Shown: positions 26,298-36,300 of the stretch, in pieces
How the letters are laid out: each line of letters opens with the position of its first letter
Numbering within the stretch: the stretch's first letter is position 1
Origin: CAXTEJ01 sp964243295
GTDB lineage: Bacteria > Actinomycetota > Actinomycetes > Actinomycetales > Angustibacteraceae
Assembly: GCA_964243295.1 (NCBI GenBank)
Contig: CAXTEJ010000006.1
Span: 30,588-94,587 of the forward strand
DNA: 64,000 bases
Direction of reading: 5' to 3'
Notes under the pieces: generated by a model
What the model was told of the DNA's origin: nothing
Databases searched by the model: none
The model's input: the letters and a program-made list of their open reading frames with translations, nothing else
Position numbers and translations under genes: made by a program

Positions 26298-28022
26298 TCA
26301 GTGGTGAGCGTCCGACCGCGGGCGCCGCAGCGTGAACGTCTCGAACGCCTGCAGTGCACCACCCGGGCCCACCACGTCGTAGTACGTGACCTCGATCGTG
26401 GTCGTGCCGCCGCGGCGCGTGCCGGGGTCGACGGTGAACGCGGCGAATCCGTAGGAGTTCGCGGCGTCGCGCTTGGCCGACCACGCCGCGGGCTCGGTGA
26501 CGTAGACCGGCGCTCGCTTGCCGGTGACCGGGTCGGGATCGCTGACCGCGGTGATGACACGGCACTGCGGCGGCTCGAAGAACAGCTGGTTCGACGGTGC
26601 CGACGTCCCCCCACCGCCGAGGACCATGTGCACGGTGCCGCCCGTCGTGTCGACCACGTCGGTGCGGGTGGACGTCGGCACCGGCGTCAGAGTGGCGTTG
26701 GGCTGCTGGCCACGGATCGGGTGAGACCGCTCGTAGTGGTGCTCGTGCCCGCACACGACGAGGTCGACGCCGTAGCGGTCGAACAGCGGCACCCACTCCT
26801 GCCGGATGCCGAGGTCGGCACCGTTGAACTTGTCCGCGGTGCTGATGACCACCTGGTGCATGCACACGACGACCCAGTCGACGCCGGTGTCGTCGCGGGC
26901 GGAGGCCAGCTCGCTCTCCAGCCAGTCGCGCTGCGCGCCGCCGGAGTAGCCGCGGACGTAGCTGTCGCCGCCGTCCTGATAGCAGACGTCGTCGTTGTTG
27001 AGGCTGATGACCCGCACCGAGCCCACCGTGAAGGCGTACCAGAGGCCGCGGGTGCGGTCGTCCTGGCCAGAGGCTTCGGGCACCGAGAAGTACGTCTGGT
27101 AGGCCGCGAACCCGATCGGCCCGTTGCCCAGCTCGTTCTCGTGGTTGCCGGCCGAGGGCATCCACGGGCGGTTGCGGGCGCTGCGGGAGTTGTTCTCCCA
27201 GAAGTCCCACCAGGTGCGGACGCGGTCCTGGCTGAGGTTGGCGTAGCAGAGGTCGCCGTTGAACAGGTGGAACAGCGGCTGCACCCGCTCGACCCCCGCG
27301 GTGGTGTCGCCGGCGGCGGGCGAGCCGAGATTGTCGTTGACGTACGGCGGGTTGGCGATGGTCACGCCTGCGGGCGGCACGTACTTCCTGCCCGTGGTGG
27401 GCGTGCCCTGGTCGCCGAAGCTGGTGAACGTGAAGGCAGCCCGGCCCCGCGGCCCGGTGCGGAAGGTCGCGAGCTCGGGCTCGGCGCCCTGGTGCCAGGC
27501 GCCGTAGACGTACTCGGTCGCCGGACGCAGCCCCGCGAGGCTGGCGTGGTGGGCGTAGACCACGCGGTCGGACTTCGCGTCGGTGTACGTCGTGCTGTGC
27601 GCCGAGACGGTGCGCTCGTAGGAGCCGTCGGGGCGGCCGAGGAGCACCTGCGGTGCCCTCACCGGCTGCAGGGTGTGCCACGACACCACGACCTCGCGGG
27701 AGGCGTCGGCACCGAACTGCAGGTGCAGCCCGGACACCGGCGGGGTCAGCACCGGGTCGCCCGGGCGCCCGCCCGGCGTCCAGCCCGAGCCACCGCGTCC
27801 GCCACCGCCGCTGTGATCGCCACGGTCGCGTGCACCACCGTCAGCGGCGGCGGCGCTGCCCGCGCCGGTCACCGCGAGGGCACTACCGATGCCGGCTGCG
27901 GCGAGCAGCCGTCGTCGGGTCACCTGCGACAGCGGGGCTGTGCTGGTGCCCGCGTCAGTGGCGCCGGAGCCCGGCGCAGGAGTCGTCGTGTCAGTCGTGT
28001 CGCCCGTGGCGTCGTCGCTCAT
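26298..28022 (-). CDS. secreted metallophosphoesterase, purple acid phosphatase type
   Basis: Protein of 574 residues. The N-terminus has a Tat-like signal (VTRRRLLAAAGIGSALA, from about residue 34) after a 33-residue Thr/Asp/Pro-rich leader. A Gly-rich linker precedes a fibronectin-like purple acid phosphatase N-domain (HLQFGADASREVVVSWHT). The metallophosphatase ligands appear in order: SFGDQG (about 203), NGDLCYAN (about 257), GNHE (about 294), CMHQ (about 388) and GHEHHYER (about 426). It should hydrolyse phosphomonoesters outside the membrane and may help phosphate scavenging. It converges on gluD and lies downstream of recX with a terminator between. Confidence 0.92.
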   Translation of the reverse strand: MSDDATGDTTDTTTPAPGSGATDAGTSTAPLSQVTRRRLLAAAGIGSALAVTGAGSAAAADGGARDRGDHSGGGGRGGSGWTPGGRPGDPVLTPPVSGLHLQFGADASREVVVSWHTLQPVRAPQVLLGRPDGSYERTVSAHSTTYTDAKSDRVVYAHHASLAGLRPATEYVYGAWHQGAEPELATFRTGPRGRAAFTFTSFGDQGTPTTGRKYVPPAGVTIANPPYVNDNLGSPAAGDTTAGVERVQPLFHLFNGDLCYANLSQDRVRTWWDFWENNSRSARNRPWMPSAGNHENELGNGPIGFAAYQTYFSVPEASGQDDRTRGLWYAFTVGSVRVISLNNDDVCYQDGGDSYVRGYSGGAQRDWLESELASARDDTGVDWVVVCMHQVVISTADKFNGADLGIRQEWVPLFDRYGVDLVVCGHEHHYERSHPIRGQQPNATLTPVPTSTRTDVVDTTGGTVHMVLGGGGTSAPSNQLFFEPPQCRVITAVSDPDPVTGKRAPVYVTEPAAWSAKRDAANSYGFAAFTVDPGTRRGGTTTIEVTYYDVVGPGGALQAFETFTLRRPRSDAHH

Positions 28023-28143
28023 GCCCGGGACGCTGCTCCGCGAGCATGGCCGCCGCCACGCACCCGCGTGTCAGGTGCGTGTACGCCGTGCGACATCTGC
28101 CGCCGAGAGGTCGGACTCCGGAGCTGCCCTCCTGACGCTGAAA

Positions 28144-28185
28144 GACCGGACAGCGTGTCTGCTCACGGTGCTGAGCTGTCCGGTC
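28144..28185 (-). terminator. intrinsic terminator of recA-recX
   Basis: Perfect 11-bp stem GACCGGACAGC/GCTGTCCGGTC (20-nt loop) starting in the recX stop codon. A short T run (TTT) follows the stem on the minus strand. Confidence 0.7.
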
Positions 28186-28657
28186 ACCAGTCGTCGTCAC
28201 CGGCGCTGCTCGCGCCATCGTCGGCGGCGGCGTCCAGCGCCGCGCGAACGACCGCGACGGCGAGCCCGCCGCCGTACCCCTTGCGCGCGAGCATGCCCGC
28301 GAGCCGGGTGACCTGCTTGTCGCGGGGCAGGCCGCGGACCGCCCCCAACCGCCCAGCGACGAGCCGCTGGGCGGCCGCCAGCTCGGCGTCGGTGTCGACC
28401 GCCGCCAGCGCCTGCTCAGCGAGCTCGTCGTCGACGCCCTTGCCGCGCAGCTCGTGGGCCAGTGCGCGTCGCGAGAGCCCGCGGGTGCTGTGGCGCGAGC
28501 GCACCCAGCTGCGGGCGAACTCCGCGTCGTCGACCAGCCCGACCTGCTCGAAGCGGTCGAGCACCCGCTGGGCGACGTCCGGCGGGCAGTCGCGCTGCGC
28601 CAGCTTGTCGGCGAGCTGGGCGCGGCTGCGCGGCGCCATCGTGAGCTGGCGCAGCAC
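28184..28657 (-). CDS. recX: RecX, regulatory protein of RecA
   Basis: Binds RecA filaments and limits RecA activity. The 157-residue helical protein shows the RecX three-helix repeats: RSRAQLADKLAQRDCPPDVAQRVLDRFEQVGLVDDAEFARSWV, RRALAHELRGKGVDDELAEQAL and VTRLAGMLARKGYGGGLAVAVV. The first start codon in frame is GTG at 28657, but the family's conserved helix seems to begin a few residues earlier. The frame is open back to the recA stop with only a CTG (28783) as a candidate start there. It follows recA on the same transcript. Confidence 0.9.
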   Translation of the reverse strand: MLRQLTMAPRSRAQLADKLAQRDCPPDVAQRVLDRFEQVGLVDDAEFARSWVRSRHSTRGLSRRALAHELRGKGVDDELAEQALAAVDTDAELAAAQRLVAGRLGAVRGLPRDKQVTRLAGMLARKGYGGGLAVAVVRAALDAAADDGASSAGDDDW

Positions 28658-28779
28658 GATGCCACGCGCGACGGACTCGGGGTCGGCCTCGGGTGACTGG
28701 TCGGCCGGGCTACCCGGGGTGGGGCCCTCGGGGCCCGGCCGCCGGGTGCGCCGGCCGCCGCTGCGCGCGGCGGACGCGC

Positions 28780-29841
28780 TCAGAAGCTGACCTCGGCCTC
28801 GGCCAGCACCGGCGCGGCATCGACCGGGGCGTCGACGCGGGGACCGATGCCGAGCTTCTCCTTGATCTTCTTCTCGAGCTCGTCGCTCAGGTCGGGGTTG
28901 TCGCGCAGGAACGCGCGCGCGTTCTCCTTGCCCTGCCCGAGCTGGTCGCCCTCGTAGGTGTACCAGGCGCCGGACTTGCGCACGAAGCCCTGATCGACAC
29001 CCATGTCGATCAGGCCGCCCTCACGAGAGATGCCGTGGCCGTAGAGGATGTCGAACTCGGCCTGCTTGAACGGCGGGGCCATCTTGTTCTTGACGACCTT
29101 GCACCGGGTGCGGTTGCCGACCGGCTCGGTGCCGTCCTTGAGGGTCTCGATGCGCCGCACGTCGAGGCGCACCGAGGCGTAGAACTTCAGCGCCTTGCCG
29201 CCGGTGGTGGTCTCGGGCGAGCCGAACATCACCCCGATCTTCTCGCGCAGCTGGTTGATGAAGATCGCGGTGGTGTTGGAGTTGCTCAGCGCACCGGTGA
29301 TCTTGCGCAGCGCCTGCGACATCAACCGGGCCTGCAGACCGACGTGGCTGTCGCCCATCTCCCCCTCGATCTCGGCGCGCGGCACGAGCGCGGCCACCGA
29401 GTCGATGACGATGATGTCGAGCGCACCCGAGCGGATCAGCATGTCGGCGATCTCGAGCGCCTGCTCACCGGTGTCGGGCTGGGAGACCAGCAGGGCGTCG
29501 GTGTCGACCCCGAGCTTCTTGGCGTACTCGGGGTCGAGGGCGTGCTCGGCGTCGATGAACGCGGCGATGCCACCGGCGCGCTGGGCGTTCGCCACCGCGT
29601 GCAGGGCGACGGTCGTCTTGCCTGAGGACTCCGGGCCGTAGATCTCCACCACGCGGCCGCGGGGCAGGCCGCCGATGCCGAGCGCGATGTCGAGGGCGAC
29701 CGATCCGGTCGGGATGACCTCGAGCGGGGCGCGCACCTCGTCGCCGAGACGCATCACCGAGCCCTTGCCGAACTGCTTGTCGATGTTGGAGAGCGCTGCG
29801 TCGAGCGCCTTGTCGCGGTCTGCGGGAGCGGGCACTGTCAT
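28780..29841 (-). CDS. recA: recombinase RecA
   Basis: Strand-exchange protein of homologous recombination and co-protease for LexA. The 353-residue protein has Walker A GPESSGKTT (about 69-77), the L1 region and EMGDSHVGLQARLMSQALRK, L2 near NQLREKIGVMFGSPETTTGG and a typical acidic C-terminus. No intein is present. ATG at 29841 was chosen; a GTG at 29844 is adjacent. It has a damage promoter 54 nt upstream and a LexA box further up, the same dual layout as described for Mycobacterium tuberculosis recA. Confidence 0.98.
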   Translation of the reverse strand: MTVPAPADRDKALDAALSNIDKQFGKGSVMRLGDEVRAPLEVIPTGSVALDIALGIGGLPRGRVVEIYGPESSGKTTVALHAVANAQRAGGIAAFIDAEHALDPEYAKKLGVDTDALLVSQPDTGEQALEIADMLIRSGALDIIVIDSVAALVPRAEIEGEMGDSHVGLQARLMSQALRKITGALSNSNTTAIFINQLREKIGVMFGSPETTTGGKALKFYASVRLDVRRIETLKDGTEPVGNRTRCKVVKNKMAPPFKQAEFDILYGHGISREGGLIDMGVDQGFVRKSGAWYTYEGDQLGQGKENARAFLRDNPDLSDELEKKIKEKLGIGPRVDAPVDAAPVLAEAEVSF

Positions 29842-29894
29842 CACCTGTCGTCTGCGGTCGGCTGGCCGACCGGTGTCTGCTGTCGTCGGGAGCG

Positions 29895-29917
29895 ACGTTA
29901 GGTGGCGCCACCGACAG
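29895..29917 (-). promoter_or_regulatory. PafBC-type damage promoter of recA
   Basis: On the minus strand cTGTCGGTG, 8 nt, TAACGT: a full match to TGTCRGTG-N8-TAnnnT, the LexA-independent recA promoter of mycobacteria. The -10 ends about 54 nt before the recA start. Confidence 0.8.
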
Positions 29918-29982
29918 TGGCCGCCGACGTCCCCGCCCTGTGGACGGTGGGACGTCGGGTGACCGCTGTGGACGAGCCTAAC

Positions 29983-29998
29983 CCGAACAGGTGTTCGA
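29983..29998 (-). promoter_or_regulatory. LexA (SOS) box of recA
   Basis: CCGAACAGGTGTTCGA matches TCGAACNNNNGTTCGA at all but one arm position. It lies 66 bp upstream of the damage promoter, presumably controlling a second, upstream promoter. Confidence 0.85.
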
Positions 29999-30064
29999 CG
30001 GTGGACGACGTGCGGCGTGTCGCGAGCCGCCGCTGGCGCCCGACCGGGAGACCGGGGTGTGGCG

Positions 30065-30466
30065 TCATCCGGTGACGGGGGCCTTGACCGCCACGACGGG
30101 GCACTCGGCGTCCAGCAGCACCTGCTGGGCCGTGCTGCCGGTGATCAGCTTGCCGACCGGCGAGCGCCGGCGCAGCCCGATGACGATGAGCTCGGCATGC
30201 ACGGCGATCGCGGTCTCGAGCAGCTCGTCGGCGGCCGAGCGGCCCTCGACCGGCTGCCGGACCTCGTGCTCGATGCCGCTCGTGGTCAGCTGCTCGTCGA
30301 GGGCGTCGAGGTCACGCGGGTCGGCGAAGCTGGCGTCGGCGTAGTTGCCGTGGTGACCGGTGTTGACGACGATCAGCCGGGAGCCCGTCAGCCCGGCGTG
30401 CTGCACGGCGTAGTCGACCGCCGCGAGCCCCTCGGGGCTGGGGATGTATCCCACGACGATGTTCAC
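30065..30466 (-). CDS. universal stress protein (UspA family)
   Basis: Single-domain protein of 133 residues. The first strand is VNIVVGYIPSPEG, with the conserved mid-strand ELIVIGLRRRS and the ATP-loop pattern G-2x-R-9x-GST in GLRRRSPVGKLITGST. The family binds ATP and helps cells survive dormancy or stress, but individual roles vary. GTG at 30466 was chosen because GGAGG lies 5 nt upstream; longer versions would lack a ribosome site. It is upstream of recA on the same strand and separated by the recA promoter region. Confidence 0.88.
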   Translation of the reverse strand: MNIVVGYIPSPEGLAAVDYAVQHAGLTGSRLIVVNTGHHGNYADASFADPRDLDALDEQLTTSGIEHEVRQPVEGRSAADELLETAIAVHAELIVIGLRRRSPVGKLITGSTAQQVLLDAECPVVAVKAPVTG

Positions 30467-30745
30467 GTAGACCTCCGCTCGCGTGGTCACCGCTGCAGCG
30501 CGAGCGGCGACACCGCATGGTGCTCGCCGTGGCAGGCGGGTGCAAGCGTCCACACGGTACGGCGGCCGGCCGGTGCCGCAGCGGGTCGTCGAGCCGCGCC
30601 GACGACGGTCGCCGGCCCACGGCACCCGCTCGAGCACCGGCTCGGGCACCGCGTCGGTCACGAATCAGCAACCACCCGTGCGCGCACCGCGACGGACAGG
30701 ACATCATCACAGGCGACACACGCCGCAGAACCGGAAGAAGACCTC

Positions 30746-31573
30746 ATGCGCCCTGCCGTCCTGACCTCACGCCGCCGCCCCCTGCGCACCGTCGCCGCGG
30801 CGACGGCCATCGCCGCGGGCAGCGTCCTGCTCGCCGTCGCCCCAGCGGGGGCGCAGGCACCGGCCGCGCCGGCGAGCGCGGTGTCCACCGCCTCGGTCGC
30901 CACCACCGGCCTGGTCGCCACCACCACCACGAGCGCGCTGCGGACCGCTCCCGCCCGCCGCTGGCTCGCGCCGTGGTCGGGCACGCTGCGCCGCGGCGAC
31001 CGGGGCCCGCTGGTGCGCGCCGCCCAGCTGCGGCTCGTCGCGCTCGGCTACTGGCTCGACGGCGTCGACGGCGAGTTCGGGTCGCAGACGTCGCAGGCCG
31101 TCCTGGCGTTGCAGAAGGTCGCCGGGCTCAAGCGCACCGGCACCATCAACCGTGAGACGACCATCGTGCTGACGCGCGGCACGAGGCCCCAGGCGCGCAG
31201 CCGCAGCGGCTCGCTGTTCGAGGTCGACCTCAAGCGCCAGGTCATCTTCGTCGTCGCCAAGGGCCGCACCGCCTGGGCCATCAACACCTCGACGGGCAGC
31301 GGCGAGTACTACGTCAACGACGGCGTCCGGTCGCTGGCCCGCACGCCGCGGGGGCGCTTCGCCATCAACCGGCAGATCGACGGCCGGCGCGTGGCGCCGC
31401 TGGGCGTGCTGTTCCGCCCGAAGTACTTCTACGGCGGCTACGCGATCCACGGCTCGTCGTCGATCCCCGCCTACGCGGCCTCACACGGTTGCGTGCGCGT
31501 CAGCAACGCCGCGATCAACTGGATGTGGTCGTCGGGCGTCGCGCCCATCGGCCGCCGGGTCTGGATCTACTGA
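30746..31573 (+). CDS. secreted L,D-transpeptidase with peptidoglycan-binding domain
   Basis: Cell-wall enzyme of 275 residues making 3-3 crosslinks or anchoring proteins. A signal peptide (RTVAAATAIAAGSVLLAVAPAGAQA) and an Ala/Thr linker are followed by a PG_binding_1 domain (LRRGDRGPLVRAAQLRLVALGYWLDGVDGEFGSQTSQAVLALQ) and a YkuD catalytic domain. The latter contains YAIHGSSSIP and SHGCVRVSNAAINW with the nucleophile Cys near residue 249. ATG at 30746 has GGAAGAAG upstream. A 13-bp stem hairpin follows the gene. Confidence 0.93.
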   Translation: MRPAVLTSRRRPLRTVAAATAIAAGSVLLAVAPAGAQAPAAPASAVSTASVATTGLVATTTTSALRTAPARRWLAPWSGTLRRGDRGPLVRAAQLRLVALGYWLDGVDGEFGSQTSQAVLALQKVAGLKRTGTINRETTIVLTRGTRPQARSRSGSLFEVDLKRQVIFVVAKGRTAWAINTSTGSGEYYVNDGVRSLARTPRGRFAINRQIDGRRVAPLGVLFRPKYFYGGYAIHGSSSIPAYAASHGCVRVSNAAINWMWSSGVAPIGRRVWIY

Positions 31574-31616
31574 CCCACCCGTCCGGCTGAGCCGCGCGCT
31601 CGGCTGAGGCGCTCGA

Positions 31617-31651
31617 GTGGCGCCGCACCCTCACACCCGGTGCGGCGCCAC
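31617..31651. terminator. bidirectional terminator hairpin
   Basis: Perfect 13-bp stem GTGGCGCCGCACC/GGTGCGGCGCCAC with a 9-nt loop between the convergent L,D-transpeptidase and DUF2252 genes. It overlaps the last codons of the latter. Confidence 0.75.
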
Positions 31652-32992
31652 GGCGGCGAAGGCGCCGGCGCGGAAGGCGTCGACGAACAGCCGGTGGTCC
31701 TCGCGCGCCCTGCCGGCGTAGGCGTGCGCGAAGCGGCGCATGTCGGTGACGAGCCCGTCGACGTCGCCCCCGATCGACCGTGCGACAGCCTCCTCCACCT
31801 GCACCCGCACGACGCCGCCCTCGGTGTCGGAGTCGGAGACGCAGTGCACCTTGGCGGTGGCGCGGCCCAGCTGCTCGACGAGCACCCGCAGCTCGTCCGG
31901 CTCGTCGACGCCGTCCCACTCCAGGTCGGCCTCGTAGGGGCTGTACTCGCTGACGACGAAGCCCACGGGGCCCGCGCCGGTGTCGATCGACGTCCAGCCG
32001 AGGAAGCGGTCGGAGTGGGCCTGCAGCGCGCGCTGCGACACCGCCGTCCGGTGGCCGTGGTGCTCGAACGCCGACGCGAGCCGCTCGTCGTGGACGACCC
32101 GGCTGGGCGCGGCGACGTTGCCCTGCTTGAGCGTCAGCACGACGTCGTTGTCGAGCGCCTGGCTGAACGCCTCGATGAGCACGTTGTACGCCGGGAGGCC
32201 GGCGCTGCCGATGCCGAACCCGGTCTTGCCGACCAGGTCGAGGACGTCGTACGCCACCGGTCCGACGACCTTCCCCTTCGGCACGGTGTCGCGGTAGGCG
32301 CCGAAGGCCTCGGTGACGTGGGCGTACTCCGGCTCAGCCAGCCGCCGGACGCCGGAGCCGTCGGCGAAGCGCCGTCGGTGGTCCTCGACCACGGTGACGC
32401 GGTCGAGCAGCGCCACGCGGCGTGCGAGCTTGGCGCGGTGCAGGGCGTCGAGCACGGCGCCCTTCGCTGTGCCCAGCGTGAGCGCCCACCCCGTGTCGTC
32501 GTCGACCTCGACGTAGTGGTGCACCTGGTCGACGTAGGCGCGCACGTACCCGCCCACGAGGTCGTCGATCACCGCGTCGGGCAGCGCCTTGCTCCAGCAC
32601 AGCAGCGCCAGGCTGGCGACGAAGCGCTGCACGTCCCACGTCCAGTGGCCGAGGTAGGCCTCGTCGAAGTCGTTGACGTCGAAGACCAGCCGCCCGTCGG
32701 AGTCCATGTAGGTGCCGAAGTTCTCGGCGTGCAGGTCGCCCTGGATCCACACCCGCGAGCTGACGTCGTCGACCCACGGGTCGGCGAGCCGGTCGACGTC
32801 GGCGTAGAACAGCGCCGCGCTGCCCCGGTAGAAGGCGAACGGGTCGCGCGCCATGGTGCGGAACTTGCGGCGGAAGGCGTCGGGCGCGGCGTGCATGAGC
32901 TCGTCGAACGCCTCGACCAGCGTCGCCACCACCAGCTCGGAGCGGTCACCCTCGCGGGCGGCGGCCAGGTCGTCCACCTGCAGCGATGTCAT
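31631..32992 (-). CDS. DUF2252 family protein
   Basis: Protein of 453 residues matching DUF2252. Motifs are FYRGSAALFYAD (about 55), VWIQGDLHAENFGTY (about 85) and LVFDVNDFDEAYLG (about 102). The GDLHxxN...DxND pair is reminiscent of the catalytic loop of aminoglycoside phosphotransferase-like kinases, so a kinase-like fold with an unknown substrate is plausible. No membrane segments are seen. It starts 6 bp after the stop of DUF3046 on the same strand, so the two probably form one transcript. Confidence 0.9.
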   Translation of the reverse strand: MTSLQVDDLAAAREGDRSELVVATLVEAFDELMHAAPDAFRRKFRTMARDPFAFYRGSAALFYADVDRLADPWVDDVSSRVWIQGDLHAENFGTYMDSDGRLVFDVNDFDEAYLGHWTWDVQRFVASLALLCWSKALPDAVIDDLVGGYVRAYVDQVHHYVEVDDDTGWALTLGTAKGAVLDALHRAKLARRVALLDRVTVVEDHRRRFADGSGVRRLAEPEYAHVTEAFGAYRDTVPKGKVVGPVAYDVLDLVGKTGFGIGSAGLPAYNVLIEAFSQALDNDVVLTLKQGNVAAPSRVVHDERLASAFEHHGHRTAVSQRALQAHSDRFLGWTSIDTGAGPVGFVVSEYSPYEADLEWDGVDEPDELRVLVEQLGRATAKVHCVSDSDTEGGVVRVQVEEAVARSIGGDVDGLVTDMRRFAHAYAGRAREDHRLFVDAFRAGAFAAVAPHRV

Positions 32993-32998
32993 GGCGGC

Positions 32999-33241
32999 CT
33001 AACGGCCCGGCCGCCTGGCCCGTTCCGGCTTGCCCCAGCGCCGCTCGAGCGGCACCTCCATCGCGTCGCAGACCGCCTCCCACACGCTGCGCGGCGCGAC
33101 ACCGGCCGCGAGCGCCTGCTCGGCGGTGCGGTCGCCCAGACCGTCGACGACCAGGTCGTGGGCGAGCGTCCGGGCGTAGGCCCTGCCGAACTCGTCGTCC
33201 ATGAGGTCCCAGAAGGCGCTGTGCCGCACGCGGGCAAGCAT
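32999..33241 (-). CDS. DUF3046 family protein
   Basis: A protein of 76-80 residues whose start RHSAFWDLMDDEFGRAYARTLAHDLVV matches DUF3046, a small actinobacterial family often found close to recA-recX. The family normally begins right at this motif, so GTG at 33229 is as likely a start as ATG at 33241. The C-terminal end is basic (RRWGKPERARRPGR). The function is unknown. It is divergent from lhr and followed closely by DUF2252. Confidence 0.88.
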   Translation of the reverse strand: MLARVRHSAFWDLMDDEFGRAYARTLAHDLVVDGLGDRTAEQALAAGVAPRSVWEAVCDAMEVPLERRWGKPERARRPGR

Positions 33242-33276
33242 CGCACCCGGCGCCGGGTCGCGCCGCCGGTGTGTGG

Positions 33277-33299
33277 CTGTCGGTGGCGGGTGCCACGAT
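33277..33299 (+). promoter_or_regulatory. near-consensus PafBC-type promoter of lhr, leaderless
   Basis: cTGTCGGTG, 8 nt, CACGAT. The upstream element is complete and the -10 differs from TAnnnT only at its first base. It ends 6 nt before the GTG start of lhr. Confidence 0.6.
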
Positions 33300-33305
33300 C
33301 ATCGG

Positions 33306-36300
33306 GTGGACGACGTGCTGGGCCGGTTCTCCCCGGCCACCCGGGCCTGGTTCCAGGGTGCCTTCGCCGCGCCGACGCCGGCCCAGCTGGGTGCGTGGGA
33401 CGCCATCAGCCGCGGCGACCACGCGCTCGTGGTCGCCCCGACCGGCTCGGGCAAGACGCTGTCGGCCTTCCTGTGGGCGCTCGACCGGGTGGCGTCCACG
33501 CCGCCGCCGGCCGAGCCGCTGCGCCGCTGCCGGGTGCTCTACGTCTCGCCGCTGAAGGCGCTGGCGGTCGACGTCGAGCGCAACCTGCGAGCGCCGCTCA
33601 CCGGCATCCGCCACTCCGCCTCGCGCCTGGGCGTGGCCGTGCCCGACGTCACGGTCGGCGTCCGGTCGGGTGACACCTCCGCCAGTGACCGCCGGCTGCT
33701 GGCCCGCACGCCCCCCGACGTGCTGATCACGACGCCCGAGTCGCTGTTCCTGCTCGTCACCTCCAAGGCGCGCGAGTCGCTCGCCGGCATCGAGACGGTG
33801 GTGCTCGACGAGGTCCACGCGGTCGCGGGCACCAAGCGCGGCGCCCACCTCGCCATCACCCTCGACCGGCTCGACGCGCTGCTCGAGAAGCCGGCCCAGC
33901 GGGTCGGCCTGTCGGCGACCGTGCGCCCGGTCGAGGAGGTCGGGCGGTTCCTGACCGGCGGCCGGCCGGTGACGATCGTGCAGCCCGGCACCGGCAAGGA
34001 GGTCGACCTCAGGGTCGTCGTCCCCGTTCCCGACCTCAGCCAGCTCGGCGAGCCGACCGGTGACCTGTCCGGCGCGGCCGCCGGCGACCCTCGGCGCGCC
34101 TCGATCTGGCCCCACGTCGAGGAGCGCGTGGTCGACCTGATCACCTCCCACCGCTCGACGATCGTGTTCGCCAACTCGCGGCGCCTCGCCGAGCGGCTGA
34201 CCGCGCGCCTCAACGAGACCTACGCCGAGCAGCAGGCCGCGGGGGCGGTGGACGACGCCGGTCCGGCGGGCCGGCTGCCAGCCGAGGTCATGGCGCAGGG
34301 CGGCTCGACCTCCGGCGCTCCGGCGGTGCTCGCCCGTGCCCACCACGGCTCGGTGAGCAAGGAGCAGCGCGCGCTCATCGAGGAGGACCTCAAGGCCGGC
34401 CGGCTGCCCGCCGTCGTCGCGACCAGCTCGCTCGAGCTCGGCATCGACATGGGGGCGGTCGACCTCGTCGTCCAGGTCGAGTCACCGCCGAGCGTCGCGT
34501 CCGGGCTGCAGCGCGTCGGCCGCGCCGGCCACCAGGTCGGCGCCGTGTCACAAGGCGTGGTGTTTCCCAAGTTCCGGGGCGACCTCGTGCAGACCGCCGT
34601 CGTGGTCGAGCGCATGCGCTCGGGCGAGATCGAGTCGCTGCGCGTGCCTGCGAACCCGCTCGACGTGCTCGCCCAGCAGGTCGTCGCGATGACCGCGATG
34701 GACGACTGGTCGGTCGACGACCTCGAGGCCCTCGTACGCCGGTCGGCCAGCTTCTCGGCGCTGCCGCGCAGTGCCCTCGAGGCGGTGCTCGACATGCTCG
34801 CCGGCCGCTACCCCAGCGAGGACTTCGCCGAGCTGCGACCTCGCGTCGTGTGGGACCGCGTCACCGACACGCTCACCGCTCGGCCGGGGGCCCAGCGCCT
34901 CGCGGTCACCAGCGGCGGCACCATCCCCGACCGCGGGCTGTACGGCGTCTTCCTCGCCGGGTCGAAGGGGCCGGGGCGACGCGTCGGCGAGCTCGACGAG
35001 GAGATGGTCTACGAGTCCCGGGTGGGCGACGTGTTCACGCTCGGGTCGTCGTCGTGGCGCATCGAGGAGATCACCCACGACCAGGTGCTCGTCACGCCCG
35101 CTCCCGGCCAGCCCGGCAAGCTGCCGTTCTGGCACGGCGACTCCCTGGGGCGTCCCGCCGAGCTGGGGCGGGCGGTCGGGGCGTTCGTCCGCGAGGTCGT
35201 CGCCCTGTCGCCCGAGGCGGCGCGCGAGCGCGTCACCACCGCCGGCCTGGACGAGTGGGCCGCCGACAACCTGCTGGCCTACCTCACCGAGCAGCGCGAG
35301 GCGACCGGCCACGTGCCCGACGACCGCACCATCGTGGTCGAGCGGTTCCGCGACGAGCTGGGCGACTGGCGGGTCGTCGTCCACTCCCCCTTCGGCGCCC
35401 AGGTGCACGCTCCGTGGGCGCTGGCGATGGCCGCGCGCATGCGCGAGCGCTTCGGTGTCGACGTCCAGGCGATGCACGGCGACGACGGGCTGGTGCTGCG
35501 GCTGCCCGACGTCGAGCTCGAGGACGGCAGCGCCCCCGACGTCGCCGACCTCGTCGTCATCGACCCCGACGACGTCGACGCGCTGGTCACCGAGCAGATC
35601 GGCGGCTCGGCCCTGTTCGCCAGCCGGTTCCGCGAGTGCGCGGCGCGGGCGCTGCTGCTGCCGCGCCGACGTCCGGGCGCACGCTCGCCGCTGTGGCAGC
35701 AGCGCCAGCGCGCCGCCCAGCTGCTCGAGGTCGCCAGCCGCTACGCGACGTTCCCGATCGTGCTGGAGACGATCCGCGAGGTGCTGCAGGACGTCTTCGA
35801 CGTCCCGGGCCTCGAGCAGCTGATGCGCGACCTGGCCGGCCGCTCGGTGCGCATCGTCGAGGTCGAGACCTCGAGCCCGTCGCCGTTCACGCGCAGCCTG
35901 CTGTTCGGCTACGTCGCGCAGTTCCTCTACGAGGGTGACTCCCCGCTGGCCGAGCGCCGCGCGGCGGCCCTGTCGCTCGACCCGCAGCTGCTGGCCGAGC
36001 TGCTCGGCCGGGGTGAGGGCGCGGCGCTGCGCGACCTGCTCGACCAGGAGGCCATCGAGCGCACCGAGCGCGAGCTGCAGCGCCTGGCCGAGGAGCGGCA
36101 GGCCCGCCACGGCGAGGACGTCGCCGACCTGCTGCGCGTCCTCGGACCGCTGTCGACCGCCGAGGTGGCCGAGCGCTCCCGCGAGCCCGCCGCGGTCGGC
36201 AGCTGGCTGGTCGACCTGGAGGCGAGCCGGCGCGTCATCCGCGTGCGCATCGCCGGCACCGAGCGGTGGGCGTCGGTCGAGGACGCCGGACGGCTGCAGG

